Positions 18,260 to 26,241 of a stretch of 42,239 nucleotides of DNA are shown here, piece by piece (the first letter of the stretch is position 1; the number at the start of each line of letters is the position of its first letter). The DNA comes from Tyzzerella sp963558545. GTDB taxonomy: Bacteria > Bacillota > Clostridia > Lachnospirales > CAG-274. Below the pieces are notes generated by a model. The model was not told the origin of the DNA. It saw only the letters and a list, made by a program, of their open reading frames with translations, and did not search any database. The stretch is taken from assembly GCF_963558545.1 (NCBI RefSeq), contig NZ_CAUWHO010000015.1, positions 1 to 42,239 on the forward strand, written 5' to 3'. The position numbers were made by a program, and so were the translations under genes.

Positions 18260-18268
18260 TGTTATAAT
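18260..18268 (+). promoter_or_regulatory. Extended -10 promoter of gap
   Basis: TGTTATAAT is a complete extended -10 element, 72 bases before the gap start. No good -35 is seen. The transcript would begin near 18275, right before the inverted repeat. Confidence 0.6.
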
Positions 18269-18280
18269 GTAATCATAGTT

Positions 18281-18310
18281 GTTAAAAAGTAGTAATTACT
18301 ATTTTTTAAC
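18281..18310 (+). promoter_or_regulatory. Inverted repeat at the 5' end of the gap transcript
   Basis: Arms GTTAAAAAGTAGT and ACTATTTTTTAAC pair over 13 positions with one G-U, around an AATT centre. It lies just after the predicted start of transcription: a 5' stem-loop, an operator, or both. Confidence 0.55.
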
Positions 18311-18340
18311 CATAATCTTTAAAATTAGGAGGACTTTAAA

Positions 18341-19342
18341 ATGATTAAAGTAGGTATTAATGGTTTTGGACGTATTGGTCGTCTTGTATTTCGTGCTTCA
18401 ATTGAAAGAGATAATTTAGACGTTGTTGCTATAAATGACCCATTTATCGACCTTGAATATATGGTTTATATGCTTAAATATGACTCTGTTCATGGTAGAT
18501 TTGATGGTGATGTTTCTGTTAAAGGTGACAAGCTTGTTGTTAATGGTAAAGAAATTACTGTTTTCCAATGTATGAACCCAGAAGAAATTGCTTGGGGCGA
18601 AGCTGGTGTAGAATACGTTGTAGAATCTACAGGTGTATTTACTACTATCGACAAAGCTTCTGCACACTTTAAAGGTGGTGCTAAAAAAGTTGTTATCTCT
18701 GCTCCTTCTGCAGATGCACCTATGTTTGTTATGGGTGTAAACCACAAAGAGTACAAATCAGATATGAACGTTGTATCTAATGCTTCTTGTACAACTAACT
18801 GTCTTGCACCTTTATCTAAAGTTATCAATGATAAATTTGGTATCGTTGAAGGTTTAATGACAACTGTACACGCTACTACAGCTACTCAAAAAACTGTTGA
18901 TGGACCATCTAAAAAAGACTGGAGAGGTGGACGTGCAGCAGCTGCTAACATAATCCCATCTTCTACTGGTGCTGCTAAAGCAGTTGGTAAAGTTATTCCA
19001 GAATTAAACGGTAAATTAACTGGTATGGCATTTAGAGTTCCAACTCCTAACGTATCTGTTGTAGATTTAACTTGCCGTCTTGAAAAACCAGCTACTTATG
19101 AAGAAATTAAAGCTGCTGTTAAAGAAGCTGCTAATGGCGAATTAAAAGGTATCTTAGGATACACTGAAGATGATGTAGTATCTACTGATTTTGTTCACGA
19201 ATACTGCACATCTGTATTTGATGCTAAAGCAGGTATTGCTTTAAATGACAACTTTGTTAAATTAGTTTCTTGGTATGACAATGAGTGGGGCTATTCAAAC
19301 AAATGTCTTGATTTAGTTGCTCATATGGCTTCTGTAAACTAA
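18341..19342 (+). CDS. gap: Glyceraldehyde-3-phosphate dehydrogenase
   Basis: NAD-dependent glycolytic GAPDH, 333 aa, standard length. The N-terminal VGINGFGRIGRLVFRA is the dinucleotide-binding motif. Catalytic C150 lies in SNASCTTNCLAP, and the C-terminal SWYDNEWGYSNK stretch is conserved. It has an AGGAGG site. More C-ending and CGT codons than the neighbours indicate high expression. There is no cggR upstream, unlike Bacillus. It stands alone, with an 18-bp terminator behind it, and pgk is reached only after two minus-strand genes. Confidence 0.98.
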   Translation: MIKVGINGFGRIGRLVFRASIERDNLDVVAINDPFIDLEYMVYMLKYDSVHGRFDGDVSVKGDKLVVNGKEITVFQCMNPEEIAWGEAGVEYVVESTGVFTTIDKASAHFKGGAKKVVISAPSADAPMFVMGVNHKEYKSDMNVVSNASCTTNCLAPLSKVINDKFGIVEGLMTTVHATTATQKTVDGPSKKDWRGGRAAAANIIPSSTGAAKAVGKVIPELNGKLTGMAFRVPTPNVSVVDLTCRLEKPATYEEIKAAVKEAANGELKGILGYTEDDVVSTDFVHEYCTSVFDAKAGIALNDNFVKLVSWYDNEWGYSNKCLDLVAHMASVN

Positions 19343-19356
19343 TATTAAAGATTAAA

Positions 19357-19397
19357 TATAATAAAACCTATAGCAAAATGCTATAGGTTTTATTATA
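19357..19397. terminator. Bidirectional terminator after gap
   Basis: Perfect 18-bp stem (19357-19374 with 19380-19397) around a 5-base AAAAT loop, with T-rich ends on both strands. It serves gap and the convergent minus-strand membrane gene. Confidence 0.85.
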
Positions 19398-19400
19398 TTA

Positions 19401-19727
19401 TTAAAAATGTGTGTTTACTAAAATATCTACCCAAAATGAAAAAATAGCTGTAGTATATATAAGCATAAAACAAATATAAAATAGTAAATATATAAAATAA
19501 AATTTTTTTATATTTTGGTATTTATTTTTTGATTGTGTAAAAACATATACTATTATGCCTAAAAAGTTAGAATAAATAGATACTATAAGCCATAAAAATG
19601 GTTCGAGATTTTTTTGTTTTGCATCTAAATAAACAAAAATATAGGCAATAATATTTAAGATAATAGGAATAATAAAAATTAAAGTAATAGATACCATATA
19701 AGAAAATAAATATATTAATAGTTCCAT
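19401..19727 (-). CDS. Small membrane protein, three spans, unknown
   Basis: A 108-residue hydrophobic protein with spans at about 5-33, 40-62 and 75-95. The middle carries YLDAKQKNLEPFLWLIVSI, which resembles the YxDAKxRGxxPxLWxL motif of small PLDc_N-like membrane proteins of Bacillota. That similarity is from memory and gives no function. Start is ATG behind AAGGAG. It lies downstream, on the same strand, of the SHOCT-like gene and is separated from it by a terminator. Confidence 0.7.
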   Translation of the reverse strand: MELLIYLFSYMVSITLIFIIPIILNIIAYIFVYLDAKQKNLEPFLWLIVSIYSNFLGIIVYVFTQSKNKYQNIKKFYFIYLLFYICFMLIYTTAIFSFWVDILVNTHF

Positions 19728-19770
19728 AAAAAATAAACTCCTTACGTTATAATATGAAATATTATACCAT

Positions 19771-19799
19771 AAAAAAAACTACAAAGTAAATATTTGTAG
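19771..19799 (-). terminator. Intrinsic terminator of the SHOCT-like gene
   Basis: Read on the minus strand: CTACAAA, loop, TTTGTAG and a run of eight T. The stem uses 19793-19799 and 19779-19785. The other strand also ends in T7, so some bidirectional action is possible. Confidence 0.75.
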
Positions 19800-19819
19800 C
19801 TTTTTTTGTAATAAAGTGT

Positions 19820-20197
19820 TTAATTTTTATTAAAATTGTCATCATTATGGTTGTTATCATTATTATTAGTATTGTTATCTACGGGGTCTACATTAATAGT
19901 TGTAGTATTATAGTTAGTATTTGAAGGCTCATTACTTGTATTAAAGAAATCTTTTATAGACTTTGTAAAATCGTCAAATAATCCTTCTGTTTTATTAATA
20001 ATTATCTGTGCATTTTCTTTAATTTTTTCTGTGTTTGGCTTAGGCATATTATAAATTTTATATTTTATATCATTTGCAAAATCATCAAAGTTTGAAGAAT
20101 TGTTTTTATTTAAAGCATTTAAAAGTTTAACTCCATCATCAACAGAAATTTTGCCATCTTTAATCATTTCTAAAATCATCATTCTTTCATTTGTCAT
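19820..20197 (-). CDS. SHOCT-like/YvlB-LiaX N-terminal domain protein with Asn-rich tail
   Basis: The start is the inner ATG at 20197 (125 aa). It has GGAGG eight bases upstream, whereas an ATG 15 bases earlier contains that site and has none itself. Residues 1-25, with MMILEMIKDGKISVDDGVKLLNAL, match the short helical SHOCT-like N-terminus of YvlB/LiaX-type envelope-stress proteins. The middle is amphipathic, and the last 35 residues are almost only Asn, Asp, Thr and His. There is no membrane span. Such domains mediate oligomerisation or membrane association in related proteins. The role here is unknown. Confidence 0.7.
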   Translation of the reverse strand: MTNERMMILEMIKDGKISVDDGVKLLNALNKNNSSNFDDFANDIKYKIYNMPKPNTEKIKENAQIIINKTEGLFDDFTKSIKDFFNTSNEPSNTNYNTTTINVDPVDNNTNNNDNNHNDDNFNKN

Positions 20198-20418
20198 ATC
20201 AATAACCTCCATAAAATTTTTATTTTATTTATATAAGAATACGCAAAAAATAAAAAAAGGTTTATATATTGTATAAGTTTTTATAAAAAAATAAATAATA
20301 TGATAAAAGAGGGTTAATTTTTAGTAAAAGTATTTTTAATTGTGTGTTATTAATAAAAAATTACATTAAAACTAATGAAAAATTGTATAAAAAATGTAAA
20401 GCAATAAAATGGTAAATA

Positions 20419-20427
20419 TGTTATAAT
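20419..20427 (+). promoter_or_regulatory. Extended -10 promoter of the pgk-tpiA-gpmI operon
   Basis: TGTTATAAT, the same nine bases as at gap, again without a clear -35. Transcription would begin near 20434. Confidence 0.6.
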
Positions 20428-20435
20428 ATTATCAA

Positions 20436-20460
20436 TGTAGTTTATATATTATTAACTACA
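20436..20460 (+). promoter_or_regulatory. Inverted repeat at the 5' end of the pgk transcript
   Basis: TGTAGTT at 20436-20442 and AACTACA at 20454-20460, an 11-base AT loop, starting at about the first transcribed base. Confidence 0.5.
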
Positions 20461-20526
20461 AATTCTAAATATAAACTTTAAATTTAGTAGCACAAAAAAT
20501 TGTGTATTTTGAAAGGGGAATTTATT

Positions 20527-21714
20527 ATGTTAAATAAAAAATCCGTTGATGATTTACAAGTAAAAGGGAAAAGAGTATTAGTAAGATGTGACTTTAATGT
20601 TCCATTGCAAGATGGTGTTATTACAGACGAAAACAGAATAGTTGCAGCTCTTCCAACAATAAATAAATTAATAAATGAGGGTGCAAAAGTTATTTTATGT
20701 TCTCATTTGGGTAAACCAAAAGAACCAACTCCTAGTGCGTCTTTAGCACCTGTTGCTACTAGATTATCAGAAAAATTAGGTAAAACAGTTGTTTTTGCAG
20801 CAGATGATACAGTTGTTGGCGAAAATGCTAAAAAAGCTGTAGAGGCTATGCAAGAAGGTGATGTTGTTTTATTAGAAAATACTAGATTTAGAAAAGAAGA
20901 AACTAAAAATGTAGAAGACTTTAGCAAAGAGCTTGCTAGCCTTTGTGATGTTTATGTAAATGATGCATTTGGTTCTTCTCATAGAGCACATTGCTCAACT
21001 GTTGGTGTTACAAAATTTGTTTCAGAATCTGCAGTTGGATATTTAATGGATAAAGAAATTACTTACTTAGGTAATGCAGTAAATAATCCAGAAAGACCTT
21101 TTGTTGCTATATTAGGTGGAGCTAAAGTTTCTGATAAAATAAATGTTATTAACAATTTACTTGAAAAAGTAGATACACTAATAATTGGTGGTGGTATGGC
21201 TTACACATTTATGAAAGCTAATGGTCTTGAAGTGGGTGAATCTTTATTAGAAGCAGATAAAGTAGACTATGCTAGAGAAATGATGGAAAAAGCTAAAGCT
21301 AAAGGTGTAAATTTCTTAATACCTGTTGATACTGTTGTTACAAAAGAGTTTAAAAATGATACAGAATTTAAAACAGTAGAAGGTGGTATTCCAGCTGGTT
21401 GGCAAGGACTTGATATTGGGGAAAAAACTAGAGAGTTATTTGCTAATGCTTTAAAAGATGCTAAAACAGTTGTTTGGAACGGACCTATGGGTGTATTTGA
21501 ATTTGCTAATTTTGCAAAAGGTACTATTGCCGTAGCAGAAGCTTTAGCAAATATTGATGCTACAACTATTATTGGTGGTGGAGATTCTGCAGCAGCTGTT
21601 AATCAACTTGGATTTGCAGATAAAATGAGCCATATTTCAACTGGTGGTGGTGCTTCTTTAGAATTTTTAGAAGGTAAAGAATTACCAGGTGTTGTTGCAG
21701 CAGATGATAAATAA
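20527..21714 (+). CDS. pgk: Phosphoglycerate kinase
   Basis: Makes ATP from 1,3-bisphosphoglycerate, 395 aa. The ATG at 20527 is chosen because GAAAGGGG lies eight bases upstream and homologues start at this point; a TTG 27 bases earlier would only add the ribosome site as codons. Motifs are RCDFNVPL with the substrate residues, SHLGKP, LENTRF, the hinge and nucleotide segment AILGGAKVSDKI, and the C-terminal GGGDSAAAV. First gene of a pgk-tpiA-gpmI unit with its own promoter. A stem-loop separates it from tpiA. Confidence 0.98.
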   Translation: MLNKKSVDDLQVKGKRVLVRCDFNVPLQDGVITDENRIVAALPTINKLINEGAKVILCSHLGKPKEPTPSASLAPVATRLSEKLGKTVVFAADDTVVGENAKKAVEAMQEGDVVLLENTRFRKEETKNVEDFSKELASLCDVYVNDAFGSSHRAHCSTVGVTKFVSESAVGYLMDKEITYLGNAVNNPERPFVAILGGAKVSDKINVINNLLEKVDTLIIGGGMAYTFMKANGLEVGESLLEADKVDYAREMMEKAKAKGVNFLIPVDTVVTKEFKNDTEFKTVEGGIPAGWQGLDIGEKTRELFANALKDAKTVVWNGPMGVFEFANFAKGTIAVAEALANIDATTIIGGGDSAAAVNQLGFADKMSHISTGGGASLEFLEGKELPGVVAADDK

Positions 21715-21742
21715 TATTTTTAAAATATAAAAATAAATTTTT

Positions 21743-21780
21743 ATAATAGGCTAAGGCTTTTTAGCCTTAGTCTATTATTT
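21743..21780 (+). terminator. Terminator-like stem-loop between pgk and tpiA
   Basis: About 16 bp (21743-21758 with 21763-21778) with one G-U pair and a 4-base loop, core GGCTAAGGCT. It ends in TTTTA only four bases before the tpiA GGAGG site. tpiA has no obvious promoter of its own, so this probably attenuates or marks an RNA-processing point. Confidence 0.6.
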
Positions 21781-21793
21781 TATGGAGGATATT

Positions 21794-22537
21794 ATGAGAA
21801 AAAAAATTATTGCAGGTAACTGGAAAATGAATAAAAACCACAATGAAGCAGTTGAGCTTATCAATACTTTAAAAAGTGGTATCGATACAGATAAAAGTGA
21901 TGTAGTTGTTTGTGTTCCTTTTGTAGATTTAATGTCTGTTTCTGAAGCTATTAAAGGTACAAATATTAACCTTGGTGCTCAAAATATGCATTTTGAAGAA
22001 TCGGGTGCATACACTGGAGAAATTGCTCCTGCTATGCTTAAAGAGCTTGGTGTTAAATACGTTATAATTGGACATTCTGAAAGACGTGCATATTTTGGAG
22101 AAACTGATGAAACAGTAAATAAAAAAGTTAAAAAAGCTTTAGAGCACGATATAGTTCCTATTTTATGCGTTGGTGAAACTCTTGAAGAAAGAGAGCTTAA
22201 TATTACTATCGAGCTAGTTAGAATACAAGTTAAAAAAGCTTTTGCAGATGTTTCTAAAGAAGATGCTAAAAAAGTTGTTATAGCTTATGAACCAATTTGG
22301 GCTATAGGTACTGGTAAAGTTGCTACTAAAGAACAAGCTGAAGAAGTGTGTGCAGAGGTTAGAAAAGTTGTAGCAGAGATATATGGCCAAGATGTAGCAG
22401 ATGTTGTTAGAATACAGTATGGTGGAAGTGTTACAGGGGATAGTGCTAATGAGCTATTTAATATGCCTAATATTGATGGTGGATTAGTTGGTGGTGCTAG
22501 CCTTAAAGAAGATTTTATAAAAGTTGTAAATTATTAA
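21794..22537 (+). CDS. tpiA: Triosephosphate isomerase
   Basis: Interconverts dihydroxyacetone phosphate and glyceraldehyde-3-phosphate, 247 aa from the ATG at 21794. That start has GGAGG five bases upstream and gives the canonical MRKKIIAGNWKMN; an ATG 12 bases earlier overlaps the site. Catalytic residues are K11 in NWKMN, H94 in IGHSERR and E166 in YEPIWAIGTGK. The phosphate loop GGSV is present. gpmI follows after 18 bases, so the two are co-transcribed. Confidence 0.98.
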   Translation: MRKKIIAGNWKMNKNHNEAVELINTLKSGIDTDKSDVVVCVPFVDLMSVSEAIKGTNINLGAQNMHFEESGAYTGEIAPAMLKELGVKYVIIGHSERRAYFGETDETVNKKVKKALEHDIVPILCVGETLEERELNITIELVRIQVKKAFADVSKEDAKKVVIAYEPIWAIGTGKVATKEQAEEVCAEVRKVVAEIYGQDVADVVRIQYGGSVTGDSANELFNMPNIDGGLVGGASLKEDFIKVVNY

Positions 22538-22555
22538 TAGTATAAGGAGATAAAT

Positions 22556-24097
22556 ATGGGCAAAAAAACTACTGTTTTAATGATACTAGATGGGTTTGGA
22601 ATAAATGAAAAAACAGAAGGTAATGCAATTAAACTTGCAAATACTCCTAATATTGATAAAATAACTAAAGGATATCCTTGTGTTAATGGTAATGCTAGTG
22701 GTTTATTTGTTGGCTTACCAGATGGACAAATGGGAAATTCTGAAGTTGGACATTTAAATATGGGAGCTGGGAGAATTGTTTATCAAGAGCTTACTAGAAT
22801 AACTAAATCTATACAAGACGGAGATTTCTTTGAAAATAGCGTATTAAAAGGTGCTATGGAAAATTGTAAAGAAAGAAATACTGCATTACATTTAATGGGA
22901 CTTTTATCTAGTGGTGGTGTGCATAGCCATAATGAACATTTATATGGATTATTAAAAATGGCTAAAATGAATGGTATTGAAAAAGTTTATATCCACGCAT
23001 TTTTAGATGGTAGGGATACACCTCCAACATCTGGTAAAGGATTTTTACAAGAATTGCAATCTAAAATAAATGAGATAGGTGTAGGTAAAATAGCTACTAT
23101 TAGTGGTAGATACTATGCTATGGATAGAGATAATCGTTGGGAAAGAGTGGAACACGCTTATAATGCTATGGTTATGGGTAAAGGTGATAGTACAGATAAT
23201 GTTATCACTTACATAGAAAGCTCTTATTCTAAAGATGTTAATGACGAATTTGTAGTGCCTACTGTTGTTACAGAAAATGATATGCCAGTAGCTACTATTA
23301 ATGAAAATGATTCTGTTATTTTCTTTAACTATCGTCCAGATAGAGCAAGAGAAATGACAAGAGCATTTTGTGATGAAGATTTTACAGGTTTTGACAGAGA
23401 TAAAGGTTACTTTAATACAAAATTTGTTACTTTTACAGACTACGATTCTTCTATAAAAAATAAAGAAGTTGTTTTCTTAAAAGAAAGTTTAAGCAATACT
23501 TTTGGGGAGTACATATCTAATTTGGGACTTACTCAATTAAGACTTGCAGAAACTGAAAAATATGCTCACGTTACATTTTTCTTTAATGGTGGTGTAGAAG
23601 AACCTTATAAAAATGAGGATAGAATTTTAATACCTTCACCGCAGGTAGCTACTTATGATTTACAACCAGAAATGAGTGCTAAAGAAGTTACAGAAAAATT
23701 AACAGAAAATATTGCAAATGGTAAATATGATTTAATTATTGTAAACTATGCTAATCCTGATATGGTTGGGCATACCGGTGTTTTAGATGCTGCTGTTAAA
23801 GCTATTGAATATGTAGATGAATGTATTGGTAAAGTGGTAGATACTGTTTTAGAAAATAATGCACAAATGTTTATATGTGCAGACCACGGAAATAGTGACC
23901 AACTTATTGATTATACAACAAAAGAGCCTTTTACAGCACATACAACAAATCCTGTTCCATTTATACTTGTTAATTGTGATAAAGCTAAAGGCCTTAAAGA
24001 AGGTGGCAAGCTTGCTGATATAGCCCCAACTCTTTTAGATATGATGAATTTAGAGCAACCAAAGGAAATGACAGGTGAAAGTTTATTAGTTAAATAA
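22556..24097 (+). CDS. gpmI: Cofactor-independent phosphoglycerate mutase
   Basis: Manganese-dependent mutase converting 3- to 2-phosphoglycerate, 513 aa. It belongs to the alkaline-phosphatase-like superfamily. D12-G-F-G marks the first metal site. The phosphoserine nucleophile is S62 in GNSEVGHLNMGAGR. HAFLDGRDTPP, SGRYYAMDRDNRW and the C-terminal ADHGNSD and TAHTTNPVP motifs supply the remaining metal and substrate ligands. It has an AGGAG site and sits last in the pgk-tpiA-gpmI unit. No dPGM-type gene is present. Confidence 0.98.
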   Translation: MGKKTTVLMILDGFGINEKTEGNAIKLANTPNIDKITKGYPCVNGNASGLFVGLPDGQMGNSEVGHLNMGAGRIVYQELTRITKSIQDGDFFENSVLKGAMENCKERNTALHLMGLLSSGGVHSHNEHLYGLLKMAKMNGIEKVYIHAFLDGRDTPPTSGKGFLQELQSKINEIGVGKIATISGRYYAMDRDNRWERVEHAYNAMVMGKGDSTDNVITYIESSYSKDVNDEFVVPTVVTENDMPVATINENDSVIFFNYRPDRAREMTRAFCDEDFTGFDRDKGYFNTKFVTFTDYDSSIKNKEVVFLKESLSNTFGEYISNLGLTQLRLAETEKYAHVTFFFNGGVEEPYKNEDRILIPSPQVATYDLQPEMSAKEVTEKLTENIANGKYDLIIVNYANPDMVGHTGVLDAAVKAIEYVDECIGKVVDTVLENNAQMFICADHGNSDQLIDYTTKEPFTAHTTNPVPFILVNCDKAKGLKEGGKLADIAPTLLDMMNLEQPKEMTGESLLVK

Positions 24098-24121
24098 TTT
24101 AAAAATTATAGTGTTAAAATA

Positions 24122-24150
24122 TTGACATTATTTACATTTAAAGTTATTAT
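24122..24150 (+). promoter_or_regulatory. Sigma-A promoter of eno
   Basis: TTGACA at 24122-24127 and TATTAT at 24145-24150, spacer 17. Predicted start of transcription near 24157. Confidence 0.7.
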
Positions 24151-24164
24151 TATATTATAACAGG

Positions 24165-24182
24165 TTATGTTATACAACATAA
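24165..24182 (+). promoter_or_regulatory. Inverted repeat at the 5' end of the eno transcript
   Basis: TTATGTT-ATAC-AACATAA, a perfect 7-bp stem with a 4-base loop, a few bases after the predicted transcript start and just before the AAAGGAG site. Confidence 0.5.
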
Positions 24183-24204
24183 ATTGAAAGGAGATTTTTA
24201 TATA

Positions 24205-25545
24205 ATGAAAGGTTATATTGAAATTGTTGATGTAATTGCAAGAGAGGTATTAGACTCTAGAGCTAATCCTACTGTTGAAGTTGAAGTTATCGTAGAAGAT
24301 TTAGTAGGTAACTTAGTAATGGGTAGAGCAGCTGTTCCTTCTGGTGCATCTACTGGTGAACACGAAGCAGTTGAGCTTAGAGATGGTGGAGATAGATATG
24401 TTGGTGCTGGTGTTGAAACAGCAGTTAAAAATGTAAATGAAATTATCTCAGAAGAAATTATTGGTATGAATGCTCTTGACCAAGTTTCTATTGATAGAAC
24501 TATGATTGCTTTAGATGGTACTCCTAACAAAGCTAAATTAGGTGCTAATGCTATTTTAGCAGTATCTATGGCTGTTGCTAGAGCAGCTGCAGAAGCTTTA
24601 AATATGCCTTTATATCAATATTTAGGTGGATTTAATTCTAAAACTTTACCAGTTCCTATGATGAACATTTTAAACGGTGGTAAACACGCAGATAACACTG
24701 TTGATGTTCAAGAATTTATGATTATGCCTGTTGGTGCTACTTCTTTCAAAGAAGCTTTAAGAATGTGTGCTGAAATTTATCACAACTTAAAGAAAGTATT
24801 AAAAGCTAGAGGTCTTTCTACAGCAGTAGGTGATGAAGGTGGTTTTGCTCCTGACTTAGCTACTTCTGATGAAGTTATCGATTTAATCCTTGAAGCTACT
24901 GAAAAAGCTGGTTATAAACCAGGTGAACAAATTAGAGTTGCATTAGACGTTGCTTCTTCTGAACTTTATGACAAATCTACTGGTAAATACTACTTTGAAG
25001 GCGAAAGCAAAATGAAAGGTGAAGAAATTTACAGAACTTCTGAAGAAATGGTTGCTTACTATGAAGCACTTGTTGCTAAATACCCAATCATCTCTATTGA
25101 AGATGGTTTAGATGAAAACGACTGGGACGGTTGGAAATTATTAACTGAAAAATTAGGTAATAAAATTCAATTAGTTGGTGACGACTTATTTGTTACTAAC
25201 ACAGAAAGATTACAAAAAGGTATTGAGCTTGGTGTTGCTAACTCTATCCTTATTAAAGTTAACCAAATCGGTACTTTAACTGAAACTTTTGAAGCTATTG
25301 AATTAGCTAATAGAAATAATATGACAGCAGTTGTATCTCACCGTTCTGGTGAAACAGAAGATTCTACAATTGCAGATATCTCTGTTGCTGTAAATGCTGG
25401 TCAAATTAAAACTGGTGCTCCTTGCCGTTCTGACAGGGTTGCTAAATATAACCAATTATTAAGAATTGAAGAAGAACTTAATGATACAGGTAATGTAGCT
25501 GAATATTTAGGTCTTAACACTTTTTTCAATTTAAAAAATAAATAA
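24205..25545 (+). CDS. eno: Enolase
   Basis: Dehydrates 2-phosphoglycerate to phosphoenolpyruvate, 446 aa from ATG 24205. That start has AAAGGAG upstream; a TTG 21 bases earlier would only read through the ribosome site. Motifs are AREVLDSRANPTVEVEV, PSGASTGEHEAVELRD, VGDEGGFAPD, the metal ligands around SIEDGLDENDW and VGDDLFVTN, the catalytic lysine in ILIKVNQIGT, and SHRSGETED. The usually fixed SRGNP loop reads SRANP. Codon use is biased as in gap, a sign of high expression. It has its own promoter and a strong terminator. Confidence 0.98.
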   Translation: MKGYIEIVDVIAREVLDSRANPTVEVEVIVEDLVGNLVMGRAAVPSGASTGEHEAVELRDGGDRYVGAGVETAVKNVNEIISEEIIGMNALDQVSIDRTMIALDGTPNKAKLGANAILAVSMAVARAAAEALNMPLYQYLGGFNSKTLPVPMMNILNGGKHADNTVDVQEFMIMPVGATSFKEALRMCAEIYHNLKKVLKARGLSTAVGDEGGFAPDLATSDEVIDLILEATEKAGYKPGEQIRVALDVASSELYDKSTGKYYFEGESKMKGEEIYRTSEEMVAYYEALVAKYPIISIEDGLDENDWDGWKLLTEKLGNKIQLVGDDLFVTNTERLQKGIELGVANSILIKVNQIGTLTETFEAIELANRNNMTAVVSHRSGETEDSTIADISVAVNAGQIKTGAPCRSDRVAKYNQLLRIEEELNDTGNVAEYLGLNTFFNLKNK

Positions 25546-25557
25546 TTAATTATTGTT

Positions 25558-25588
25558 AAAAAGGCTATGATTTTATCATAGCCTTTTT
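25558..25588 (+). terminator. Intrinsic terminator after eno
   Basis: 13-bp perfect stem, AAAAAGGCTATGA with TCATAGCCTTTTT, 5-base loop, ending in T5. Confidence 0.9.
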
Positions 25589-25618
25589 ATTGTATGTAGA
25601 ATATATAAGGGATATTTT

Positions 25619-25923
25619 ATGAAATTCTTTATAGTACTGGATTGGAGAGGTGTTAAGTCTAATTATGATTTTTAAAAATCTTTTAATACTTTTGAAAATG
25701 CATTGCTTGATGGGATAGAGATACCAAAAGAAGAATGGCTTTTACTTTGTTGAAAAACTGTATCGGATTAAATGAAATACAATTTATTCTGATAAGTGAA
25801 AGCAAGTAGGTATATTCACACAAACGGCTTAAATAAGGAAATGGCTGTGGATATTTTTCATTGTTCTTAAAAATAGCAGAGAGATTCGGACTATTGTATC
25901 GAGCCACGTTGAAACTGTTGTAA
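25619..25923 (+). pseudogene. Decayed coding remnant, several frameshifts and stops
   Basis: An 806-base stretch without an intact gene begins after eno. Within it, coding-like pieces follow one another in different frames: MKFFIVLDWRGVKSNYDF from an ATG at 25619, then FENALLDGIEIPKEEWLLLC, then GLNEIQFILISESK, then YIHTNGLNKEMAVDIFHCS, stop, KIAERFGLLYRATLKLL ending at 25923. Base composition is less AT-rich than the spacers around it. I do not recognise the family. A minus-strand frame across it starts at GTG without a ribosome site and is not accepted. Confidence 0.45.
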
Positions 25924-26000
25924 TGCTTTATAAAAAATATTATTTCAAAATAAAAAATAAATTTGTATAGCCTTATAATGTATAAGTCATATTATTATTT

Positions 26001-26042
26001 AGCTCCTTTATCTTATTAAAATAATATAAAGTGGCTTTTTTT
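26001..26042 (+). terminator. Weak terminator-like hairpin in the gene-free stretch
   Basis: AGCTCCTTTAT and ATAAAGTGGCT pair with two mismatches, followed by a run of T. It may be the old terminator of the decayed gene. The remaining AT-rich bases up to 26351 hold only candidate promoters for the response regulator. Confidence 0.4.
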
Positions 26043-26241
26043 ATTAATTTTAAAGGAAAAATTGATTTGATTACTCTACCATTATATAGATAATTATAAT
26101 AAAGTTGATAAATTTATGATAAAGGTATAATATACATATGTAAAATTTTAAAATTATTTTATATACGTACTTTTGTTAATATAGTGTAAGATTAGCTATA
26201 TATATATATTATTTTTTATTAAATATTAACATATAAAAAAC

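Larger units (their letters stand above)
20198..20526. other. 329-base gap between the SHOCT-like gene and pgk
   Basis: Divergent, very AT-rich. It holds the minus-strand ribosome site near 20206-20210, the pgk extended -10 promoter, a 25-base inverted repeat and the pgk ribosome site GAAAGGGG. I see no gene or RNA in the rest. Confidence 0.6.

Noticed and set aside
18215..18340. Possible riboswitch or T-box in the gap leader, or a CggR operator
   Set aside because: The leader is only about 65 bases, has one simple stem, no conserved riboswitch core and no cggR gene nearby.
25683..25907. Minus-strand open frame of 74 codons in the gene-free stretch
   Set aside because: It starts at GTG with no ribosome site, lies opposite plus-strand coding-like fragments and resembles no family I know.
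26105..26131. Reverse-oriented, gapped match to the mglB 15-bp repeat upstream of the yesN-like gene
   Set aside because: Needs a two-base gap and is nearly all A/T, so chance is likely. It would be of interest only if footprinting showed binding.
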